NCBI GenBank assembly: GCA_964556755.1
Contig: CAZKXI010000007.1
Span: 62,001 to 126,000, forward strand
DNA from: UBA4085 sp964556755
GTDB taxonomy: Bacteria; Acidobacteriota; Aminicenantia; Aminicenantales; UBA4085
Direction of reading: 5' to 3'
Length of the DNA stretch: 64,000 bases
The notes below the pieces were generated by a model. It was not told the DNA's origin, did no database searches, and saw nothing but the letters and a program-made list of their open reading frames with translations. Positions 15,568-23,279 of this stretch are shown piece after piece. The translations under genes and the position numbers were made by a program. The first letter of the stretch is position 1. Each line of letters starts with the position of its first letter.

Positions 15568-17574
15568 ATGCGATGCTCTACCTGCGGCGCCGAGAACAGC
15601 GGCGACAGCCGTTTCTGCAGCCAGTGCGCCGCCCCCCTGACGCCCTTCGCCGCCACACCCCTGCCCGAAGGCCAGACCCTGGTGGCCGCCTTCGAGAATC
15701 TCGAGCGCGGCACCCTCTTCGCCGGTCGCTACGAGATCATCGAGGAGCTGGGCAAGGGCGGCATGGGCTCGGTCTATAAGGCCTTCGACCAGAAGCTGCG
15801 CGAGGTCGTGGCCCTCAAGATCATCAAGCCCGAGATCGGATTCAACACGGCGGCCATCGAGCGGTTCAAGAACGAGCTCAAGAACGCCCGCAAGATCGCC
15901 CACCGCAACGTCTGCCGGCTCTACGACCTCGGCGAGGCCGGCCTGGTCCACTTCCTGACCATGGAGTACGTCGAGGGCGAGGACCTCAAGAAGTTCATCC
16001 GCCGGGCCGGACCGATCGGGGCCGGGCGGGCCGCGGCCATCGCCCGCCAGGTGGCCGAAGGGCTGGCCGAAGCCCACCGGGTCGGCGTCGTTCACCGCGA
16101 CCTCAAGCCCCAGAACATCATGATCGACCACGACGGGCGGGCTCGGATCATGGACTTCGGCCTGTCCCGCTTCCTCGAAGCCGAGGGCGTGACCAATCCC
16201 GGCGTCATGCTCGGCACGCCCGAGTACATGTCGCCCGAGCAGGTCGAGCTGAAGGACGTCGACGCCCGCTCGGACCTCTACGCCGTCGGCATCATCCTCT
16301 TCGAGATGGTCACGGGCAAGGTCCCCTTCGAGGGCCAGACCCCCCTGGCCGTGGCCATCAAGCACCGCAGCGAGGCCCCGCCCGACGCCCGCGACACCAA
16401 TCCCCTGGTGCCCGAGCCTCTGGTCCGGATCATCTACCGCTGCCTGCAGAAGAGCCCGGCCGCCCGCTACCCCGACGCCACGGCCCTGGCGGAGGATTTG
16501 GCCGCCCTGGAAGGCGAGATGCCGACCCTGGTTCGGGAGATCTCCGGGGCCCAGTCCCGGCCGGGATCGGGCCTCCGGCCGGCCCGCGACGAGGCCGCCC
16601 CCCCGTCCGACAAAGCCGCTCTCAAGGCCGCCCGCCGCAAGTCCCGCCGCACGATGTGGCTGATCCTCCTGCTGGGCATTATGTTCATCCCGCCCCTCTA
16701 CAAGGCCGTCAATCGCTTGGCGGAGCAGGGGCTGCCTCAGCCCTCGCGGCCCGGCGACGCGGTCGTCGTCAGGGCCGATCGGACGGGCCCCGGCTCCGCC
16801 ACGTCCCGAGGCGGGGACGTCGGCCTCTCGGACTTGGGCCGGGTCAGCGGCCTCATCACCAAGTACGTTTCATCCTCCGATCCCAAGGACCTGGACGAAG
16901 CCAAGAAGGTCATGGTGGCGATCAAGCCCTTCCTGCCCGAGAAGGGCCCCTACGTCGAAGCCTGGAAGAACCTGTCCCAGGAGATCGACCACTTCAGCTC
17001 CTCCCCTCCCCCCGTTCCATCAGCGCCCGAGACGCGCCGAGGCGATGGCCGGCCCAAGGCCGGTCTGGAATCCTCGGCGGCGATGCAGGGCGACATGGAG
17101 ACCCTGATGTCCATGGTCTCCGAGCGCGAGGCGGCCCTGTCCTCCCGCAACGCCATGGGCGCGGCCAAGGCCGTGGCCAAGAGGGCCGGGGCCAGCGACG
17201 CCAATATGCTCTTCCACCTGGCCCGCTACGAGGAGAGCAACGCCGAAGAGGCGTTCCAGAAGAACGACTACTCCGGGGCCAAGGCGCTCTTCCAGGTCTT
17301 GGAGAGGACTTACGCCCTGGCCGCCTTCCGAAACGGCGACGAGGCCGGGATCAGCGCCCTCGGGCAGTATGTGGCCGGCCTCAAAGCCCAGGCGGGAGCC
17401 TCCAAGAGGGGCGATCCCTGGCTGCTCAACGTGGCCGGCGAGACCGAGAAGCAGGCCGGGGAGTTCCTGGCCCGCAAGGATCTGACCAACGCCGGCGGGG
17501 CCTACCTCCGGGCCGCTTTCCTCTACCAGAAGGTCAAGAACGCGGCGCCCTCCGCCGCGGCTCCGGCCCGCTAG
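15568..17574 (+). CDS. Membrane-anchored serine/threonine protein kinase with N-terminal zinc ribbon
   Basis: 668 aa. A zinc ribbon opens the protein (MRCSTCGAENSGDSRFCSQC, Cys3/6/17/20). The kinase domain follows: glycine loop LGKGGMGSVYKAF near 59-70, VALKIIK near 83, catalytic VHRDLKPQNIM near 175, DFGLSR near 195, GTPEYMSPEQ and SDLYAVGIILFEM. It is a complete, apparently active PknB-type kinase. A single transmembrane segment (MWLILLLGIMFIPPLY, near 362) separates it from an extracytoplasmic C-terminal half rich in helices, with TPR-like segments (LFHLARYEESNAEEAFQKND, GAKALFQVLERTYALAAF). The ATG at 15568 begins the zinc ribbon exactly. Convergent with the barrel gene, only 6 bases apart. 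Confidence 0.92.
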   Translation: MRCSTCGAENSGDSRFCSQCAAPLTPFAATPLPEGQTLVAAFENLERGTLFAGRYEIIEELGKGGMGSVYKAFDQKLREVVALKIIKPEIGFNTAAIERFKNELKNARKIAHRNVCRLYDLGEAGLVHFLTMEYVEGEDLKKFIRRAGPIGAGRAAAIARQVAEGLAEAHRVGVVHRDLKPQNIMIDHDGRARIMDFGLSRFLEAEGVTNPGVMLGTPEYMSPEQVELKDVDARSDLYAVGIILFEMVTGKVPFEGQTPLAVAIKHRSEAPPDARDTNPLVPEPLVRIIYRCLQKSPAARYPDATALAEDLAALEGEMPTLVREISGAQSRPGSGLRPARDEAAPPSDKAALKAARRKSRRTMWLILLLGIMFIPPLYKAVNRLAEQGLPQPSRPGDAVVVRADRTGPGSATSRGGDVGLSDLGRVSGLITKYVSSSDPKDLDEAKKVMVAIKPFLPEKGPYVEAWKNLSQEIDHFSSSPPPVPSAPETRRGDGRPKAGLESSAAMQGDMETLMSMVSEREAALSSRNAMGAAKAVAKRAGASDANMLFHLARYEESNAEEAFQKNDYSGAKALFQVLERTYALAAFRNGDEAGISALGQYVAGLKAQAGASKRGDPWLLNVAGETEKQAGEFLARKDLTNAGGAYLRAAFLYQKVKNAAPSAAAPAR

Positions 17575-17580
17575 AATCCC

Positions 17581-18879
17581 TCACTCGAAGCGCGGATTGA
17601 CGACGTTCGAGTACATCGAGCCGAAGGTGAAGTTCAGCCCCAGGTTGAGGCTGAAGGAGTAGGTCGTGGCCTGGTCCTTGCGCATCAGCAGGATCTGCTC
17701 CAGGGTGGCGCCTTCTATGGGCAGGGAGATCTGGTCGTGGATGGCGGCGTAGCTTCCTCCGGCCCAGAAGGACAGCCCCTTGAAGAGACGGACGGAGACG
17801 CCGGCGGAGACATCCAGCCGGTTGAGGGACAAGTCGTTCATATAGTGTCCGAAGCGAACCGTGGCGTTGGCGTTGCCCCAGGGCTGGAGAAACTCCAGGT
17901 TCAGCGACAGGCTCTGCCGCAGCAGGGTCTCGTCGGTCTTCTCGTAGATGGTCAGCTCGCGATAGCGGTAGCTGTTGACGCCCAGCCGGTACTGCAGGTA
18001 GAGCTGCCGACGGGTCGATTCCACGTAGGGGAAGAAGCTGTACTCGACCGCCAGGGAGGGGATCACGCCCAGGCGGATGTTGTTGTAGGAGGCCGAGCTG
18101 ACCGTCAGCCATGCCCCGGCGGACCAGTGGGAGCCGAGGCTTTTGACGGCCAGGGCGTTGAAGGACTCCTGCTCGGTGGAGCTCTCGTAGATCTCCTCGT
18201 CCACGGTGTACTTGGAGGCATCGAAGCGCCCGCTGACGCTTGTCCGGATCTTCCATTCCGGGGTCACCCGGCTGGCCGAGAAATTGCCCTCGAAGGCCCC
18301 GCCGAGGCGGGTCTTGACGCCGCTGGCCCGGCCCGATCCATAGAGGCTGAAGACCCAGAAATCCCATTTGTCCCGGACGGTTTGGGGCAGCGGCAGGCCG
18401 CCGCGGTCGTAGGTCACGTTGAGGTTGCCGGCCAGGGGCGTGCGCGAGACGAAGGGCGCCAAGCCCTGCTTGAGGGTTCGGACGAAATCCTCCCGGATAT
18501 CGCTGGACACATCGGTCTTGTTGGAGAAGAATCGCAGGGTCAGGTTCAAGTCGGCGAAGGCGCCCAGGCCGATGAAGGCCAGGACGTATTCCGATCCCCC
18601 GCTTCCGGTGGGCTGGCGGGTGACCAGAACATGGACGTCGGCGTCGGCCCGGTCCCGGACGTAGTTGACGAAGGGCACTTCGGTCCGGATGTAATCCCAC
18701 TGCAGGTCGCGGCCGTCGAGGAAGACGCGCGGCGCCTTCAGCCGGATCTCCTCCTGCGGATCGGGCTTGGGCCCGGGCTGGGCGAAGACGGGGAGGCTCC
18801 AGGCCGACGCGGCCAGGACGACGACAAGGCCGGCTCTCAACGGGCTCATGGCCTTGGTCCGAAAGCGGGATGGGATCAT
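17581..18879 (-). CDS. Predicted outer-membrane beta-barrel protein of unknown function
   Basis: 432 aa with a signal peptide ending near LPVFAQ. After it comes a conserved-looking N-terminal block (APRVFLDGRDLQWDYIRTEV, PFVNYVRDRADADVHVLVTR, GSGGSEYVLAFIG) that I associate with uncharacterised proteins in Bacteroidota and related phyla, then about 12 amphipathic beta-strand stretches (NLNVTYDRGG, WSAGAWLTVSSASYNNIRLG, YLQYRLGVNSYRYREL, SFSLNLGLNFTFG) and a C-terminal aromatic-rich end typical of barrels. Start 18879 (MIPSRF) or 18849 (MSPLRAG) are both possible; a TTTACA-17-TAAGAC promoter upstream would favour the shorter form. Confidence 0.65.
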   Translation of the reverse strand: MIPSRFRTKAMSPLRAGLVVVLAASAWSLPVFAQPGPKPDPQEEIRLKAPRVFLDGRDLQWDYIRTEVPFVNYVRDRADADVHVLVTRQPTGSGGSEYVLAFIGLGAFADLNLTLRFFSNKTDVSSDIREDFVRTLKQGLAPFVSRTPLAGNLNVTYDRGGLPLPQTVRDKWDFWVFSLYGSGRASGVKTRLGGAFEGNFSASRVTPEWKIRTSVSGRFDASKYTVDEEIYESSTEQESFNALAVKSLGSHWSAGAWLTVSSASYNNIRLGVIPSLAVEYSFFPYVESTRRQLYLQYRLGVNSYRYRELTIYEKTDETLLRQSLSLNLEFLQPWGNANATVRFGHYMNDLSLNRLDVSAGVSVRLFKGLSFWAGGSYAAIHDQISLPIEGATLEQILLMRKDQATTYSFSLNLGLNFTFGSMYSNVVNPRFE

Positions 18880-18978
18880 TTCAAGCAGTCTTACCAGAAA
18901 GCGCAGGGGCTGTAAAGCGCTTCGACGAGGCCGGGGCCTCGACATGGACGGGCGCCGGGCCGGAGAACGGAAGCGGCC

Positions 18979-19004
18979 CGGCCGCGGCGCTCACGCCGCG
19001 GCCG
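18979..19004. other. Perfect 11-bp GC hairpin in intergenic DNA
   Basis: CGGCCGCGGCG and its exact complement flank a four-base loop (CTCA). It lies after the end of the Tricorn-like gene (which ends at 19039 on the minus strand) and before the next gene in that direction. No T-run follows on either strand, so it could slow transcription or protect the 3' end but is not a classic terminator. Confidence 0.4.
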
Positions 19005-19013
19005 AGCCGCCTT

Positions 19014-19044
19014 GAATTCGGTATGTGTCTGCTAATTCCTATTT
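19014..19044. repeat. Single hairpin-repeat unit of a third sequence type
   Basis: Read on the minus strand, AAATAGGAATTAGCAGACAC is followed by ATACCGAATTC. The AAATAGG edge again forms the stop codon of the flanking gene (AAA TAG at the end of the Tricorn-like gene). The core differs from copies A-C. The motif resembles repeat ends seen beside REP-type transposases in other bacteria; that comparison is from memory. Confidence 0.5.
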
Positions 19045-22000
19045 GCGGACCCGGACCGGGTAGGCCGGGCGGACCGGGGTGACGGGCGGATTCTTGGCCA
19101 GCTCGTCCAGGGCGATCTTGATGGCCCTGTCCAGCTGGGGGTCGCGGCCGGCCAGCACGTCAGCCGGGGTCTGCTCGACCTCGACGTCGGGCGGCACGCC
19201 CTCGTTCTCCACGATCCATCCTTCCTCGGTCCAGATGGCCACGTTCGGCGCCGTCACTCCCCCCCCGTCCATCAGGACCGGGAAGCCCAGGGTGCCGACC
19301 AGGCCGCCCCAGGTCCGCTTGCCGACCAGGGGGCCCATCTTGAACTTGCGCCACATATACGGCAGCATGTCGCCGCCGGAGCCGGCCATCTCGTTGATGA
19401 TCATGACCTTGGGCCCCTGGATGGAGGCGCTGGGCGTCTTGAGGTCCTCGCCGTAGCGCATGTTCCAGTAGGATTGGACCGGCTTGCGGAGGTGGTCGAT
19501 GTAGTAGTCGGCCAGCGAGCCGCCGCCGTTGAAGCGCTCGTCGACGATGATAGCCGGCTTGTCCGCCTGAGGGAAGAAGTACCGCTTGAAGGAGATCCAC
19601 CCCGAGGTGGACGTGTCGGGGACGTAGACGTAGGCGACCTTGCCGCCGCTGGCCTTCTCCACGTGGCGCAGGTTGCCCTCGACCCAGTCGCGGTTGCGCA
19701 GCGGCATCTCGTTGGCGATGGGGACCACGGTCACCGTCCGGGCCTGGGCGCCATCCGGCCGCGGGCCGACGGTGATCTCGACGGCCTTGCCGGCGGTGTT
19801 CTCGAAGGCGGCATAGAGATTCGATCCGGGGGCCTTGAGGTCCGCGCCATTCACCGCCAGCAGGTATTCGCCCGCCCGAACGTCCACTCCGGGCTCGGTC
19901 AGGGGCGAGCGCAGCTGGGGATTCCAGTTCAGGCCGCCCAGGACCCTGACGATCCGGTAGCGGCCGCCGTCGACGGCGAAGTCGGCCCCCAGGAGCCCGC
20001 CCGGTACGTTGACCGGGGCGGACGGCATGTCCCCGCCGAAGACCCGGTGGTGGCCGACGGCCAGCTCCGAACACATCCACTGGATGACCCGGTTGAGGTC
20101 GTTGCGGCAGGCCAGATCGTCCAGGAACGCCTCGTACTTCTTCTTCATGGCCGGCCAATCGGCGCCGTGCATGTTGGTGGCGTAGAAATAGTCGCGGTTG
20201 ATGCGCCAAGCCTCGTCGAAGATCTGGCGCCACTCGACCGCCGGCACGACCCTGACCTCGACGGCGTCCAGGTTCAAGCGGCCCTGGCCGGGCTGCGGCT
20301 TGCCGACGACTCCCGTCAGGAAGTAGGCGCCGCCGGGCCCGGCATAGAGGATCTTCTTGCGGTCGGCCGTCAGGGAGAACCCGAAGACGCCGGGCAGCAG
20401 GACCTCGTCCTTGCGGGTCTTGAAGTCGTACTTGTGGAGAGAGGCCCCGGGGGCGGCGAGTGATCCCGTGTCGGGCGCGCTCTCCAAGTAGAAGATCTGG
20501 CCGGCATCGCCCGCCGCCAGGCCGGAGTACCTCCCCGCGGGCACGGGCAGCGCCAGGATGCGGTGGTCGAGGCCTTCGAAATCGATCTTCAGCCCTTCCG
20601 AACCGGCCGCGGCCGCCGCCTTGACCGCGGGCTCCGCCGCCTTGACGGGCGGGGCCGGAGCGGCCTTCTCCTCGTCGCTCTCCTTGACCAGCGGATTGGG
20701 CGCCTCCTTGGTCAGGGCGGCCAGATAGATCGAGCTGGTCATGCGCATATCGGCGTTGGATTGGTCGAACCACTGCCGGACCGGGCCGGCGTCGGTGGAA
20801 GCGAGGAAATAGAGGTACTTGCCGGACGCGTCGAAGACCGGCTCGGCCGCGTCGCTGAGTCCGTCGGTGATCGGGTAGGACTTGTCCTGTTCGAGCGAGT
20901 AGACGAAGACGCGCCGGAAGTAGGTGGCGGTCGAGACGGTGTAGGCGATCCACTTGGAGTCCGGCGACCAGGAGCCCTGGACGGCCTTCAGGTTGGCCGG
21001 TCCGAAGAGCCGGTCGGCGGCGATCTTCTTGGCCGCGCCGGTCTTGACGTCCAGCCAGTAGAGGCTCCAGGAGTTGTCGGTGAAGGCGATCTTCCCCGAG
21101 TCGGGCGACCAGGACAGCCTCTCATAGAAGCCGGAGCCGCCGAGCTTGAAGGCCCGGACCGGGCCCTTGCCGTCCTGCGGCCGGAGGTGGATCTCGTACT
21201 CGCCCGAGGCATCGGACAGGTAGGCGATCGAGCGGCCGTCGGGCGACCAGATCGGTTCCCGCTCGTGGGCGCCCGGCGTCTGGGTCAGGTTGCGGGGATC
21301 GCCCTTCTCGGCCGGGACGGTGACGATCTCGCCGCGGAACGCCAAGGCCACGCGCTGGCCGGAGGGCGAAGGATCGCCCGCGCGGACCCAGCGGGCCCCC
21401 TTGGCGAAGCGCTCGCGCAGCTCGGGCAGGTCGGTGGCCACTCCGATCTTGAGGGTCTCCGAGGCGCCCTTGGCCGGGTCATAGATATGGAGCCGGCCGG
21501 CTTGCTCATAGATGATGCGGCCGTCGCCGGCCGAGGCGCTGAGGACGGGGAAGTCCTTATGATCGGTCAGGCGGCGCACCGCCTTGGTCTTGGGCTCGTA
21601 GGAGTAGAGGTTGATCTCGCCGTCCCTGTCCGAGCGGAAGTAGACCTTGTCCCCGATCCACATGGGCTGGGGGTCGTTGGACCGGCCGGCCGGCTGGGGG
21701 ATCTTCTCGAACGAGGCGTCGGCCAGGTCCTGGATCCAAATGACGGAGTTGCGGCCGCCGCGGTAGTTCTTCCACTGGGTGAAGGCGTCGGGCAAGGGGT
21801 TGTAGGCGACCTTCTTCCCGTCGGGCGAGAGGGAGGCCCGGAAGGCGTTGGGCACCCGGAGCTTGACCGGGAAGCCGCCCTCCAGATCGACCGTGTACAC
21901 CTGGCCCAACGCGCCCGTATAGCTGTCCCGGGGCGAGATGAAGAGAACGGACTTGCCGTCCGGCGTGAAGCCCTGGACCGCGTCGGGCATGGGGTGCCAG

Positions 22001-22329
22001 GTCAGGCGACGGGGCACGCCGCCGGCCGTCGGCACGACATAGACGTCGGTGTTGCCGTCATATTGGGCCGAGAAGGCCAACAGGCTGCCGTCCGGCGAGA
22101 AGAACGGATTGGCCTCCAGGCCCAGATCGGACGTCAGCCGGCGGACGCTCTTGCCGTCACGGCCGGCGACCCAGAGGTCGTTGGCGTAGTGGAAAGCGAT
22201 GTGATCGCGGCTGATGGCCGGCTGGGTCAGCATCCGGGTATCGCGGACGTCGATCGCGAACGAGGTCGACAGAGCGGCGGCTAAAAGCATGGCCGCGGCC
22301 AAGGAAACGCGGATCGATCGGCTTCGCAT
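19039..22329 (-). CDS. Tricorn-like S41 protease with double beta-propeller and PDZ domain
   Basis: 1096 aa, secreted (signal peptide MRSRSIRVSLAAAMLLAAALSTSFA). Residues about 30-330 form a six-bladed and about 330-560 a second TolB/WD40-like propeller (FFSPDGSLLAFSAQ, IWSPDGRSIAYLSD, SWSPDSGKIAFTD). Near 715-770 is the C1 helical domain with the catalytic His in ELAVGHHRVFGG; near 785-855 a PDZ domain; then the S41 core with VDERFNGGGSLADYYIDHL and MINEMAGSGGDMLPYMW, whose Ser near residue 983 is the predicted nucleophile. The Ser that normally precedes the His in Tricorn appears to be Gly. AGGAGG sits 6 bases before the ATG. It probably degrades peptides in the periplasm. 39 bases downstream of the previous gene, so in one operon with it. 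Confidence 0.9.
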   Translation of the reverse strand: MRSRSIRVSLAAAMLLAAALSTSFAIDVRDTRMLTQPAISRDHIAFHYANDLWVAGRDGKSVRRLTSDLGLEANPFFSPDGSLLAFSAQYDGNTDVYVVPTAGGVPRRLTWHPMPDAVQGFTPDGKSVLFISPRDSYTGALGQVYTVDLEGGFPVKLRVPNAFRASLSPDGKKVAYNPLPDAFTQWKNYRGGRNSVIWIQDLADASFEKIPQPAGRSNDPQPMWIGDKVYFRSDRDGEINLYSYEPKTKAVRRLTDHKDFPVLSASAGDGRIIYEQAGRLHIYDPAKGASETLKIGVATDLPELRERFAKGARWVRAGDPSPSGQRVALAFRGEIVTVPAEKGDPRNLTQTPGAHEREPIWSPDGRSIAYLSDASGEYEIHLRPQDGKGPVRAFKLGGSGFYERLSWSPDSGKIAFTDNSWSLYWLDVKTGAAKKIAADRLFGPANLKAVQGSWSPDSKWIAYTVSTATYFRRVFVYSLEQDKSYPITDGLSDAAEPVFDASGKYLYFLASTDAGPVRQWFDQSNADMRMTSSIYLAALTKEAPNPLVKESDEEKAAPAPPVKAAEPAVKAAAAAGSEGLKIDFEGLDHRILALPVPAGRYSGLAAGDAGQIFYLESAPDTGSLAAPGASLHKYDFKTRKDEVLLPGVFGFSLTADRKKILYAGPGGAYFLTGVVGKPQPGQGRLNLDAVEVRVVPAVEWRQIFDEAWRINRDYFYATNMHGADWPAMKKKYEAFLDDLACRNDLNRVIQWMCSELAVGHHRVFGGDMPSAPVNVPGGLLGADFAVDGGRYRIVRVLGGLNWNPQLRSPLTEPGVDVRAGEYLLAVNGADLKAPGSNLYAAFENTAGKAVEITVGPRPDGAQARTVTVVPIANEMPLRNRDWVEGNLRHVEKASGGKVAYVYVPDTSTSGWISFKRYFFPQADKPAIIVDERFNGGGSLADYYIDHLRKPVQSYWNMRYGEDLKTPSASIQGPKVMIINEMAGSGGDMLPYMWRKFKMGPLVGKRTWGGLVGTLGFPVLMDGGGVTAPNVAIWTEEGWIVENEGVPPDVEVEQTPADVLAGRDPQLDRAIKIALDELAKNPPVTPVRPAYPVRVRK

Positions 22330-22368
22330 GCGGTCCTCCTTCGAACGGGCTCAGCAGGCCGGATGGCC

Positions 22369-23091
22369 TTAATTGAACAAGGCCTCCAGGGCCTGATACT
22401 TCTCATGGACCGATTCCACGCCCTTGAGCATGCCGTCATGGTCGTGGCCGTCGGCGGCTGCGGAGAGAGCCTTGGCCGCATCGACGAGGGCGCCGGCCGC
22501 GGTCTTGAAAGCCTCGGCCTTGCCGGCTTGGCGGGCCGGCAGGGAAGCCTTGGCCACCGCCTCGGCCTTGGCCAACAAGTCGGCCGCGGCGCCCCGGATC
22601 CTGTCGTACTGCTTCTCGGCGGCGTACGTGTGAACGATCGGGTAAAGGGCTTGATGGAAAGCGCCGATCTCGGGCAGCACCGGGCGGATAACCCGGCCCA
22701 AGCCCTCATACTTCATATGCAGGGCCTCAGCGGCGGCCAATAGGGCGGCATCGTCCGAGCCCGCGGCGGCCTTGACATAGTCATCGACGGACTTGCGGAA
22801 AGCTTCCAGGCCTTCCTTCCACTTGGCTTCCCTCTCGTGCAGGATGGCCGGCAGCTTGGCCGCGTAGACGGGCGCCGCCAGCTCCTGAATCTTGGCCGTG
22901 AAGCCGCGCAGCGCGGCATAGTCCTTCGCCGGATAAGCGTCGTGCCAGATCGGCAGGATGACCTCGTGAAAGGCCGCATGCTCGGGGACGGAAGCCGAGG
23001 TCTCGGTCTTCTTCTCCTGGGCTTGCGCTAGGCCGGCCAGGCCGGCGGCGGCCAGGGTCGCTATGAAGGCGGCGATCAGCTTCTTGCTCAT
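22369..23091 (-). CDS. Secreted helical protein with two internal His-containing repeats
   Basis: 240 aa with signal peptide ending AGLAQAQ. The mature part is two homologous ~95-residue halves. Each begins AFH plus a LPIWH or YPIVH motif (FHEVILPIWHDAYPAKDYAALRG; FHQALYPIVHTYAAEKQYDRIRG), continues through a helix ending LP (AAKLPAI / KASLPAR), and ends with LH.KYEGL or VHEKYQAL. Three His per half recur at equal positions, suggesting a metal- or haem-binding four-helix fold, but there is no CxxCH. I do not recognise a named family. Strong promoter upstream at 23130; cotranscribed with the Tricorn-like protease. Confidence 0.7.
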   Translation of the reverse strand: MSKKLIAAFIATLAAAGLAGLAQAQEKKTETSASVPEHAAFHEVILPIWHDAYPAKDYAALRGFTAKIQELAAPVYAAKLPAILHEREAKWKEGLEAFRKSVDDYVKAAAGSDDAALLAAAEALHMKYEGLGRVIRPVLPEIGAFHQALYPIVHTYAAEKQYDRIRGAAADLLAKAEAVAKASLPARQAGKAEAFKTAAGALVDAAKALSAAADGHDHDGMLKGVESVHEKYQALEALFN

Positions 23092-23129
23092 GGACGATTC
23101 CCTCTCCTTGGTGATGTCGGTGAGCTCGT

Positions 23130-23158
23130 ATTATCGGCGCTCTCAACCCATTTGACAA
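23130..23158 (-). promoter_or_regulatory. Sigma-70-like promoter of the His-repeat protein operon
   Basis: On the minus strand TTGTCA (23158-23153), 17 bases, then GATAAT (23135-23130). The start codon is about 39 bases downstream, preceded by AAGGAGAGGG. Confidence 0.6.
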
Positions 23159-23279
23159 GGGCCCGATCCGCCTCGATCCGCCTCTCGTGAGGAGCGAGAC
23201 GCCCCGAGGACGAATCCCGGGAGCGCGCCCCCGCGCCGCCGTCTCCCCCGCCCCCGGGGGATCGGCGACCGCGCTCCGG

